DNA from: Cerioporus squamosus
Lineage: Eukaryota; Basidiomycota; Agaricomycetes; Polyporales; Polyporaceae
Direction: 5' to 3'
Assembly (NCBI GenBank): GCA_022592435.1
Contig: JABYQS010000044.1
Span: forward strand, 62,001 to 126,000
Length of the DNA stretch: 64,000 bases
Below the pieces are notes generated by a model. That model had not been told where the DNA came from. It did no database searches and saw nothing but the letters and a program-made list of their open reading frames with translations. Of this stretch, positions 10,682 through 21,359 are shown in pieces (position 1 is the stretch's first letter; each line of letters opens with the position of its first letter). The position numbers were made by a program, and so were the translations under genes.

Positions 10682-13600
10682 ATGCTTCAATCCACCACTG
10701 AGGGGAATGCGACCGGTGCCGATGCCCTGCTCAGTGACGCCGAGAAAGCATTGGATAAAATTGAACACCTCCGACAAGATGACGGGATTGCAGGTGCGTT
10801 ATTGCAAGAATGATACCACGTAAATGCGCGATCAACTACTCGTATATACAGCGAGCGATTCGTCAGCTCTCGCTAGCAGAGTCGAGATGGGAGTCACCGT
10901 GGCATCCAAGAGCGACGGGATGAAGTTCCTACTCGACGGTGTTAGCACCCTGCTAGAAGGCCTTCCGGCTGTATCCAAGGCGTTGGACGCTTTGGCCAAA
11001 GTGCATCCCTTTCTGGAGAGTAAGTCCTAGACCCTCTGCGATGATCGCTGCATTCGCTAACACCAACACATTACCAGTCGCTGTTAGCGCCTTCAAAATC
11101 GTGGTCGAGCTGGAAATGAAACGTCGAGACAACGACAAAAAGGTGAAGTTGCTTCTCCTCGAGATGAAGAATATGATGTCCACCCTCCTCCAGTAAGTGG
11201 CGACAGGCGTGCTTGAAATGATAGCTTCCCTGACAACTTGTTTCAGGCTTAGAGACGTGAAGGCAGGACACCTCGCTGGCGATGGCGTCGCAATCGGGAC
11301 GCGGCTGGAGCCACTCATTATCATCATCGCAGAGGACATCAAGGCGTGCGCAAATGCATGTGATACGTACTCAAAGAAGCAACTCCTGGTACGAGTGCTG
11401 AAGGGTCCCTCCTGGGACGAGACACTGCAGGCATATATCAAGCTCTTCGCGGATCGTAAGGCGTCACTCAGTCTCGCCATCTCCTTGCATACAGGCGTTA
11501 CTATGGACTCCGCCATCAGCAAGCTGGACCAGCTATTGTCGAAGTAAGTTCTGCCCCGGTTCACTCGCAAGCATCGATAATCCAGATGTCTCCTCGTCAC
11601 AGAGCAGATGTTATTTTCGCGTTCTTTAAGAATGTCGTGACCCCAGATCAACGTGCCTTGGCGAGCACGGTGCAGCAGTTTGGCGGCAGTGACGCTGTAC
11701 TCACGAACCCAGCCTATATCACCCATCTCTTGCAGGTGCAGCGAGAGACAGAGCACACTAGCTCCGCGAATGCTTCCTTGCCAGCCACGCCTGTCATCGG
11801 AGAGATGGGCATGGCACATCGTCTAAACTCGCGCCGTCCCTCACGCACCGCGGACAATCACCGACAGCGACTCCGCATCCTTTCGTCCAGTACTCCCGTA
11901 CTCGAGTCGGAGGCACCCCTCCCTCCAGGGATCCATCCGACTGCCGGTACATCGTCAATACAGGTTGAGATGAAGGCGCTTGAAGAGGAATTACGAGACA
12001 CGCCTGCTGCGGCCATACAGAAGAACTTCGATAACTTCGAGCGGAAGTTTCGCATGATGCAGGAGGAAATGATGCGGGAGGCACGGCGATGTGCGGCACA
12101 AGAAGGTGATCGAGTCATCGACTCGGTACTTGGGGGCCCACACAAGAAGATTGTCGATCCTGTGGGTCCCTTGCGTCGCTGAAAGACATCGACTGGGATG
12201 GCTGACCGGGGTACAGGAGCTATCGCACATATGGAAAGAAATGGTTGGTGCTCCCTCTGATCCCCCCAGAACTCCAGGCTCACCACATTGTCAGAGATGG
12301 CGCAGTATCGTGAAGGCCAGAACACTAGTGCTTGCCGTCCATGAGCACTTCTTGCAGAAGCATAGGGAGCAAACACAGAAAACCGACGAAGACGCACCAA
12401 TCAACTCTCCGGACCAGCCTGACAATGTGGAGGATGCCTGGACTCTGGAGTACATCAACGTTCTGCGACTTCAGCCCTTGATTGAGGTCTTCGATGCCGA
12501 CGCCTCAGGTTTCGTCAGTATAGTGGAAGTCAATGAACTCACTTTTGCACGGCCCAAGGAGTGGAGGTCAGTTTGGGCTGCCACTACATCCTCTTGTATG
12601 ACCCCCTGACACCACTTACAGTCTTCTCCGGTGGTTAGCATTCTGGGCAATAGGTGCTTGCGTACTTCTGTCTGCGCGGAGCATCCCACCTGACGCCCGA
12701 GGGCTGATACACCAGGATGGCAAGTCACATGCACATACTACAAACGCAAGATCTACAAGCTCTTCAGGCGCATGTTCGATGTGAGACAGAGCGTGCGATA
12801 TGCAAATCAACCCGCGTTAGACATATACAATAGTCGAATGCGGCCGCTCGTTGATGAGATGATGGCCGGATTCCAGGAGAGTACCGAGCACATGGCGTTG
12901 TTACCACGTTTCCAGTTATACATCGACGAAGAGGAAGGGAGACTGCGACGAGCCCTTGAGATTGTGGGCTACGATCTCGATGCGTTCGATACCCTCGCGT
13001 TGGTGAACGGACGGTGCGGCATTGAGAAGGTGAGTCCAGCGGGGTTGCTGAGGCATATTCATGCTCACTGTGCGGCACTAGAATCTCTATCAGCTCACCT
13101 ACCTCCTCCTCTCCCGTCATTACGAGAAGGTCCAGGCGGCCCAAGTCACTATCCTCCATCCGGAGGAGCTCTCGGATGCACTCGCCTCTCTCTATCTCGT
13201 CAACGATGCTTTCCACATGCGCTACAACGAACTTACTGGTGAGTGACACATGGACATCCGAGCACGCCTCGCTCTTTACGCATAGGTCATAGCACTGTTT
13301 GTGGCACGGAAAGTAGACCCAGTCAGAGAGTTCAGAGTCTTCGCATGCGGTATGGTGAGCATGACTCACCTCCTCAGGTATTGCCCCGAATGCTGATCGT
13401 TCAGTTTGCGAGACTGTCTGAACCTTCCGCACCACCTCCCCCGTATTCCTTCGCATCTGGTATCGTACACGGACCTCTTACCTCAGCTCCACCACCCCCA
13501 CCATACTATTCCATGTATCCGGAGGACGAAGACGAGTTAAACTCAAGCGAGGATGAGGAAGTGGCGGTCAGCATCCCCGACGACGGCAAGGAAGTATCGG

Positions 13601-15300
13601 CGAACCGTTCTGAAGAGACCGCCTCCGAGTCGAGTACAAGCAGGGTATTGAAGTATTCGCCCCATTCCGAGGACTTCTACTCGATAGACGAATATGAAGA
13701 AACCGATACCGATCTCGACGCTGTCGGCCCTATTGTCCCAATGTGAGTGAATCGATTCCTTTGGCTGGCTGCAGAAGTTCCCTGATCACTACGCGAGTAT
13801 AGACTTGGCCGCTGGACGGGACTCGTTACCTCGTTCGGATATATCAGAGGCCGATATGTTCCCTTCAGACAGGTCTTCACGGTAGACTTCCACGCCTCAC
13901 CTACGCACCGCAAGCAATTCGTAGGCGTACCCAGGTTCCACTCGTTCTGGCCGTCCACCACCGCCTCCTTCACCGGCGAGTTCCAAGCGGATGGGGCTGC
14001 AGGAGCGGCGGCGATCGTATACACGTTCACCAAGAGGTACGATGCCTCTTCCCTGCAGGACGAACACTACCGGCTCTCCACCCGAGACGGGGGTATGACC
14101 CTAGTAGGAGAGAAATACACCTCGAAGAGCTTTGGTCCCGGACACTCCGCCGCAGTGATCATGCGAAGAGACATACCCCCCGAGACGATGGTCTTCTACC
14201 CGCACCCAGAGCAACTCGCCACGTCCCCCGCCCCCTACCCCGCTCGGCTGCGCTGGCGCTTTGCCCTCTCCGCAGTCCTGCACCAGGTGCGCCAGCGGCT
14301 CTGCTCCTGGAGCCTCATCCGCGAACGCGCGTTCCGTCGGCAGCGCTTTCTCTTCCTCGTCCGCTGCTCGCTCGCCTCGCCGCTGGGCCTAGAGGCAGAC
14401 CTTGAACTTGAGAAGCTCGACATCGCGAACTCCCTCATCCCCGCGGATTACCATTTCCTCGCGTACCGGAGCCTCGAGCCGAGTACATTGCCCACTTTCT
14501 TCCCGCCCTCGCCCTCCTCGACTGGCCCTGGGCATTTCCATGGCCCGCCCCTGTCGTCTCAGTGGGACATGTCAACGCCAACAATCCCCCCACTGCGCCT
14601 CAATGAAGAGGCCAAGGTTCCGCGTGGGGTTATTCCTCCCCGGGTCACCACTGTCGCCATCACGCCTGAGGACAGCTCCGGCGAGGCGCCAGTACGCCCG
14701 CAGAGCCCTTACAACCCTCGAGCTCCCGACTCGGGGCTGCCCTCACCTACATCTTCGACTGTCATCCAGGAAGGTAGATCCGACCTTGCCCTTGCACCGT
14801 CGGAGTCCTCGCGGGGCGTGTCAGCCCTATTGCACTCACCACCATCCAGACGTTCACCTTCGCCCGAGCTACCGCTCATCCTTGCAAGTCCAACCGTCCC
14901 CAGAACATCCACCTTCCCCGGGTCTCCGAGTCCCTCGCAGGATCTTTCGCGGTTATCTCTGCACGATGACAAGGAGCTCTCCATGCCCGCTCCACTCCTC
15001 CCGTTGCTTCCGCTGGCTATGGAATCCAGCCCAGATGCAGCCCGGTCCGACTGTCGCGCGGTATCTCAGCCAAGTGGCGGCCAAGAAGGCGACAAGTCGT
15101 CATCGGAGGTCGGTGGCGAAGGGAACGTTGTGCATGCGTTGCGGGACGAGCTAGCCACGGTGAAGGCACGGTTGATACATCTCGAAGGTCTTCTGGAGGC
15201 ACTTCTTCAGACCAGCGGGAAAGCGGCAAGCGAAATAACCATACGGATTTCAGCAGTAGACGACGATACGTGTAGCGTACGGACCGTTGTCGACAGTTGA
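10682..15300 (+). CDS. MLKL-type N-terminal helical bundle plus EF-hand protein
   Basis: Large multi-exon gene of a basidiomycete family usually annotated only as an EF-hand protein. Exon 1 (10682-10793, MLQSTTEGNATG) joins exon 2 at 10852. The N-terminal part (VSKALDALAKVHPFLE-IAVSAFKIVVELEMKRRDND, then YSKKQLLVRVLKGPSWDE) is all-helical and resembles the four-helix bundle seen in MLKL N-terminal-like domains. A middle helical segment follows (EELRDTPAAAIQKNFDNFERKF, REGDRV-like QEGDRVIDSV). Around 12460-12570 there is an EF-hand loop (FDADASGFVSIVEV, with D-x-D-x-S-G spacing). Next are LLRWLAFWAIG, a helical region, a Pro/Ser/acidic linker (about 13430-13740), a beta-rich domain from LGRWTGLVTSFGYIRG to GMTLVGEKY, a helix set with FALSAVLHQVRQRLCSWS, a disordered tail and a final coiled coil (ALRDELATVKARLIHLEGLLEALL). 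A cytosolic or membrane-associated calcium-responsive role is inference. Confidence 0.85.
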
Positions 15301-15726
15301 ACGTTGACGTTCACTACTGTACTGAACTGGGAACTGAAGCCAGACATAGCAATCTCCTACCAGATAATCTTGTACGACTTGGGAGCAACACTCGCAAACT
15401 GGGACAGTAATGCAAGAGATCATCATCATGCCAATGCTACTAGGTACACGTCATGATCATGAACGGCGACAACCTTCCTCCGAATCAACCATGCCAACAA
15501 CACCCCACGACCTCTCCGAACCTTCTCGAGCCTCATGCGGCCCGAGGTTTTAATCTAGAGATGCTATTCTACGAGATGCGAAGTAACGAAAAATGAGTAG
15601 ACATGATGCGAGTGAGAGAGCGGGGTGATGGGAATGTACACAATGCGCGAACGTACAATGTCAATGGGGGAAACACGAGAACCGAAAGCAATCAGGGACA
15701 GACGACGACGACGACGACGGGGATGT
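15301..15726. other. Convergent intergenic and OLE1 3' region
   Basis: Tail-to-tail spacer between the EF-hand gene and OLE1. It holds a GAC trinucleotide run at 15701-15719 just past the OLE1 stop and no gene. Confidence 0.5.
15701..15719. repeat. GAC trinucleotide microsatellite
   Basis: Just over six GAC units lie in the probable OLE1 3' UTR. No coding frame uses them. Confidence 0.8.
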
Positions 15727-17375
15727 TCAGCCCATCATGCCCTCGTAGTCTGACGCCGCCGTTGACGAAGCGTATGGCGACGAGAGCTCGGTATACCGTG
15801 CAACCCGGAGACGCTGTGCGGGAGGGACGCGCTTGTCGTCGAGACCGTGCTGCATGCCGCCGTGAAGGACACCAACACGCATCATGGACAACAACTAAAA
15901 GACAGAATGTCAGCTTACTCAAGTCTGGACAACATGGCAGGACACGTACATTGTGTGCAGCATTCGAATGATCGTAGACACCACCGAAGAACGCAGTCGT
16001 CGCATCCTTGCCAATCATCTTCGCAATGAGGTGGCGACCACCAGGGTGCTCGTCCATGAACGACGCGACATCGTGGATGAAACCAGCGATGATGACCAGA
16101 GGGCGCTTCGCAGCTTGCTCTTGGACTACATGAACCGTCAGTACGACGCGGCATAAAAGGAGGGACACCACACTCACAGCTCTCCCAGCTAACGACGGGA
16201 AGGTCGTTGCTGTCCGGGGCCCAAGTCAAGCCCTCCTGCTTCTCACGGAGGCGCTTGAGCTGCATCGTAAGCTGGCCCTTCTGCACTTCGTTGTCCGGGA
16301 ACTGCTTGAGGTGGCTAGCGAGACCAAGCTTGTGGCAGACCCAGATGAACCACTTGGTGGGGTCGTACTGGTACCACTTGATCGCGTTGCGGTAGTCCAT
16401 GGGGAACTGGTGGTGGAAGTTGTGGTAGCCTTCGCCGATCGTGCAAAGGGCGGTGATCACGTGGTCGCGAGGAGTGTGCTTGTCGTCGAATGGTGCCTCA
16501 CCAAGCCAGTGCGCGAGCGAGTTCACGCAAAAGGTGGACTGCATAATTTGTCAGCACTTCCGCCCTGGACAACGAAACGAAAATGACGTACATGGTGGAC
16601 GAAGCAGAGACGAGCAGCACCCGCAAACACGTAGCCGCCCCAGAAGTCGCCCCAGCCGAACCCACAGACGAGCGTAGGCAGAACGAAGCCCATGCCGATA
16701 ATGAGGGTGCGGTACCAGCGGTGCTGCCACCGCACGACTTCGTTCTTGCTTAGGTCACTGACGTCGGCGACACCGGGCCTGCGACGGGGCTTGACGAGCA
16801 TCCAACCGATGTGGGAATACCAGAAGCCCTCGTGGGCGTTGTAGGGGTCGAGAGGCGTATCGGTGTAGCGATGGTGGGCACGGTGGCCGCGAGACCACCA
16901 CTTGATCGAACCCTCGACAGCGCCGGCGCCAGCGATCGCGAGGAAGTACTGGAGAGGCTTGGACGCGTTGTATGCACGGTGCGCCCAAAGCCGGTGGTAA
17001 CCAGCGGTGATACCTACGCGCATTTAGAGTTTGGCTTGTTCCGAAACGTCATGACAACTCACCAAGACCGGTCACGAAGTAGTAGAACACGCTGAATACA
17101 GCGGTCTGCCAACGGAGGGGCGTGGTGAACGCGCCATAGATGGCAATGGCCGGGGTGATGGTAAGGACGGAGAGGGAGAGGTAGTTGAGCTCCTTCCACC
17201 AGTTGTCCCAGGAGATGGGGGGTCGCTCCTTCCCGTTCTTGAGGGTCCAGGAGACATAGTTGTCGGGGATGTCGATGTCTATGGGGGCATCCTTGTCGCG
17301 AACGACCTTGGACTCCTGGGGGACGGAGGCGGCCTCGGTGGCGGGCGTCGCACTGGAAGTGACGACAGAAGACAT
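15727..17375 (-). CDS. OLE1: Acyl-CoA delta-9 desaturase with cytochrome b5 domain
   Basis: Stearoyl-CoA 9-desaturase. It inserts the first double bond into palmitoyl- and stearoyl-CoA at the ER membrane, using electrons delivered through its own C-terminal cytochrome b5 domain. The start at 17375 ([16 protein letters not shown]) is chosen over an upstream frame because a TATA element lies 55 nt further out. The three histidine boxes are intact: [19 protein letters not shown] and [12 protein letters not shown]. Hydrophobic stretches include [17 protein letters not shown] and [20 protein letters not shown]. The b5 domain carries the haem-binding block around [19 protein letters not shown]. The last exon ends DYEGMMG. 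At least four introns are present (around 16990-17062, 16530-16590, 16150-16185 and 15890-15930). Expression is probably lipid-responsive as in yeast, but I see no specific site. Confidence 0.95.
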
Positions 17376-19024
17376 GGTGTGGAAGAGGGAGGAGGGGGGC
17401 GGGGAATACTGTGCGCCATCGGTAAAGGTTATATACTTCCGTACTTTTCGTTGGGGCACCTCTTCTCACCCACTCGGCGTCACACTCGGGGACCCCGGCA
17501 CTTTCCGGTTCCCCATCCCGAATCCTCCGTCTCTCCTCGCCTGCTCAGCTCAGCTCAGGACCGCACGTCTACCTAGGTGATGTTCTCATACACTCCATCC
17601 TCACATTTCATGTGCTATTGGGAAGCAAGGAGGGTCGGAACCCGTGACAAAAACCCCGCGCGGTGACGACCAGCTTCCCGGGTCCTGGCTCGAACAACTC
17701 ACTTAGCGCCCATGGTGCGTCCTGTGTCTGCACCGCCGCTCGTCTGCCCCATTTCTTTGCGCGTTGCACGATCGCGACCGACGCGTCCCCGCGGCCGCTC
17801 TCGAGCGTATCCCGAACAGCTCTCGACTGCGAACCCTCCATTCTGTGGGACGACTGCAATCCTCAACCGAAACGCTCCTCCTCCCAAAGTGCGCGCACGT
17901 GACTGTCACAATTCGTTGGGGATCGGCGCTGCAACGCGCCCGGATGCACTGGCAGGTTCGTCGAACCGTCCCCACTCGCCGTGCACCGCAGCACGGAGTC
18001 TGAGTTGAATGTGATTTTCTCCCTATGCACGACGGTCCGTCTATGGTGTCCTCACGCGTCCTAGCACGACCTGGCCGTTATCACAGACCCGTTGCTGTGA
18101 CCGTTGGGGAGCCGGCACCTCGCTGCGCAGGTGCGCCGTCGTCCTGGGTTCTCGCAGTCAATAAACTCTCCCGACTGATGGTGATGTCATCGAAACAGGA
18201 CTGCACCTACTTCCAAGGTGCTACAGGCTTCACTTAATGCTTATGCGCGTATACTGTTAGTCGCTGCACTGCGGCTGCAGTCGGACGCTCCACGACGAAC
18301 GCAGCCTACTGGCCAGTGCCAGTCTCTGTCGTCCCGGTCCGGGTAGCTCGCACTTCACCTCCTTTCTCTGATATCGACTGTCGCCGTTCGCGGGGTCCAG
18401 CTCAGAGTCCATTTCATTTCTCACTGATCTTTGGGGCGGCGGCACCCTCAGCACCGCAGCTGCGCAGATAAGTAGCTGTCGTTTAGGCTAGCAGCGTAGG
18501 CTGAGGCTCCTGGCTGCGGGGCAGAGGTACGCCTAGACCTCGTTCAAGGTTGCTTCTAGTCAGCTAACGTTTCGCCAAGGAGGATGATCTACACTTACCA
18601 TCCAGCCGATCGTCTTCCGAACTGCGTATTGCGACAAAGCTTCACCTCAATCTGGCCTCCATCGCCCCGGGACCCGCTTCCGACGAAACGACGACGTGCA
18701 AGAACCGATAGCATTGCAAAGTAGTGCAGAGCAGGACAAAATGAATGCCTATAGTACAACAGTGACATCGGAAGTGAAGTGAATGGTATAAACATGCATG
18801 TAAGCTTGACCCGGGTCCATTAGCGAACGACCCTCTCGCAGGTGGTGTGCTCGCAGAGCATATAACGGGGCATACAACTTTTTGCGCAAGCAGGCCGCAC
18901 TGGGGGTACGGGGTGCGGCGGGTATTAACGGGGGGTGGGCGGAGTGAAGACAGCGAGATGGCGGCGGCGGCGATGACGACGACGGCGACATCGGACAGGT
19001 GCCGAGGATGGGGACGAAGATGAC
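17376..19024. other. OLE1 upstream region and G-alpha 3' flank
   Basis: About 1.65 kb without a gene. It holds the OLE1 promoter at the left and the 3' flank of the G-alpha gene at the right. A CTCAG tandem (three units near 17548) occurs upstream of OLE1. Overlapping frames at 17600-18010 on both strands mirror each other and carry no domain. Confidence 0.5.
17429..17435 (-). promoter_or_regulatory. TATA element of OLE1
   Basis: Read on the minus strand the bases are TATATAA, centred about 57 nt before the OLE1 ATG. With a usual 30 nt spacing to transcription start this leaves a short leader and supports the ATG at 17375. Confidence 0.5.
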
Positions 19025-21359
19025 TCAGTCGGCGAGGTTAAGGTTCTTGAGGTTCGCTACTATAATCATCTCTTGGACTGGGACCCCAGGTCAGTGCTGG
19101 TCCGCTTCTGCAACAGTCGGCGACACTCACTGTTCACCAGGACCTCCGACGTTGCCTTCGTGTTCTGCGAAGGACGTCAGCCCCAACATCAACTCCCCGG
19201 CTGCGGGAATACTTACCGTCACCGCAGTGAAGTGGCAGTAGAACTTGCGTGCCTGCGGCGAGTATTCCTTGTGAATCTGGCCAAACTTCCGGCGCATATC
19301 TGCAACCCCAACAATCCGGTCTCTCATCAGCATCCGGTTCACAACCCCAGTGCCGGCTCCGGCTAGGTGCTATCCCCCGAACCGCCCCAAGGACGCAGGA
19401 CGCAGAACACGAACAAAAAGTGCACTCACATGCCGACGTGCTATCGTAGTCGTTTGGCCGGTTCCCGTACGAGATGATGTACTGCCCGAACCTGATACCT
19501 GCGTCCAGCTTCGCGCGGAAGATGTCGACCTTGTTCAGGAACAGGATCAGGTTCGTCTTCCCCAGCAACGGGTTCGAGCAGATCGACTTCCAGAGCAGGA
19601 CCGAGTCTTCCAGCCGGTTCACCGTCTCGTCCTCCGCGAGCACCTGGTCAAACCCGCTCAGCGGCGCGAGGAACAAAATTGCGCTATAAACGAGTCATTC
19701 GGTGAGCACCCCAACACAAATCACCCAACTCAACGAGTACTCACTTCATGTCATCGAAGAAGGGCGCCCACGCAGCTGCAAAACGAACGTCGCGTCAGCT
19801 CCGCGTACATCGCGCACACGCCCACTGCAGCTCTGCAGGGCGATCACGAAGATGAATGGCAGCACAGACCTCGCTACATCCCGATGTTCAAACGCAATCA
19901 GCCTCTCACGCTCCGCATCGCGACAGATGAAAAAGCAGACACGCACCAGTGACCGATGCCCGCCGACGTCGTATATGCGCAAGTCCCGCGTCATCCCCCC
20001 TGAATACCCCCCTGGCATGAGTTTGCGTCACTGTGAGAGTCCCGTAGCAATCTACCGGCATTCTCACCCTCTTTGACCGTGAACCTGTGCTCGGACACGC
20101 CAAGCGTCTTCAGCCGTGCTCGCAGGATGTCATCTGTGGGAGGCCGTCAGTCCCGGCGGCTCCTCGCCGTACGTCGAGAAGGGTACGCACCGTCTGTCGG
20201 TACATATTTCGGATGCGTCACTCGTTCTAGTGAGTCTAGGAAGCTGCCAGACAGGTGAGTGACCCTGCGCGTCGGGACAACCGCGGAGATAACTCACAAT
20301 CCAGGCAGGTCCTCTAGGCGAATGGCTTGGGCGCGCAGCATTGCCTTGATGGTGCGGTCGTGCCACAACGTAATCATGTCCTCTGCACACGCATGGAGGA
20401 TACGGGTGGGCTCCTACGCGATCAATGAACATCAGTAGTCAACACCCTGATTCCCGCACCTCCGCCGCTCGGCGGGATGTTGAGAACACCGTGGACGAGA
20501 CCGAATTCCGGACTCACATCGAGCTCAGCCTCGTCGCCTTCGCTGCTGCTCCGCCCGACCATCTTCTGCAGCATGCCCTTCCACGCGAACTGGCTGTTGA
20601 CAGCAACCTCCTTCTCGAGCGCACGTGCCCGGTCTGCATGGGAGCTGTTTGCGCGGAGCTGCGTGGCTTCGAGCTCGGACGAGCCGGCAGGCGTGAGCTT
20701 GCGGATGAGCGCCTCCTCGACCTGCACGAGGGGCGCGAGACGGAGCTTGAGCATGAGGTGCTCCGCAGTCAGCGGTGGATGCCTGTATCGCGACGCGATC
20801 GAGGACATGGACGTCGAGTGCGAAAGCTCGGGTGCGTGCGTCCGGATGGGCGAACTGGACTGTGACATCTGGTGGGATTGCGCGTCGGCCATCGCTTCGA
20901 GGATTATCCTGATGGAGCGGACGACGTTGAGCTGCACGACGGCGCGCCATGATGCGCGCTCAGCGCGAAACGCCTTTGGGGTGTTCATGAGCTGGAAGTC
21001 TGCACGCGTATCAGCCACCACGACGCTCCTGCGGACGGGGAAAACTCACTCTTCAGCGTCGTCGACTTGCCTGAACCCCGCGGAGATGCCTACGGTCAGT
21101 GTCGAAGCCCGCATACACGTATTAGAATGCACTGACCAGACTCGCTCTGTCCCAATAGGAGAATCTTGACAGGCTTCGGGGCGCGCTTCTCCGCCTTGGC
21201 CTGCCTCTGGAGCTCCTCGTCTATCGCGTCTGAGATTCTCTTCGCCTCTGCCTCCGCAGCGATTCGCGTCTGGCGCTGCTCCTCCGTCTCGTTCGGGGGC
21301 GGAAGCATGAAGTACGCGAGGGGGTCGCCCTCGGTGACGATCTTGGTTTTGGAGGGCAT
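19025..21359 (-). CDS. Atypical heterotrimeric G-protein alpha subunit
   Basis: GTP-binding alpha subunit of the divergent agaricomycete type. The start at 21359 (MPSKTKIVTEGDP) is the first ATG downstream of a TATA element. It has no Gly2, so no myristoylation signal. The P-loop GQSESGKST is split by an intron after the second Gly. A long exon (about 20422-21021) extends the helical domain with a Ser-rich insert. Switch I reads LRARLKTLGVSEHRF, keeping the Arg and the Mg-binding Thr. Switch II reads RIYDVGGHRS: the catalytic Gln of DVGGQ is His (codon 19956-19958). The NKxD motif is FLNKVD and the TCAT-like motif is TAVTNT. The C-terminus is EMIIVANLKNLNLAD, with no CAAX or Cys near the end. 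Nine or so introns. It probably acts at membranes downstream of a 7TM receptor. Reduced GTP hydrolysis is inferred, not shown. Confidence 0.9.

Noticed and set aside
14402..15154. 250-codon frame overlapping the EF-hand gene
   Set aside because: Out-of-frame shadow of the Ser/Pro-rich C-terminal exon; composition is Arg/Ser/Pro as expected for a shifted frame.
15701..15719. Tandem GAC units as part of a CRISPR or minisatellite array
   Set aside because: Simple trinucleotide run without spacers in a eukaryotic 3' UTR.
17600..18010. Overlapping ORFs upstream of OLE1
   Set aside because: Several frames on both strands cover the same bases with mirrored Arg/Ser content; no family match and no splice logic.
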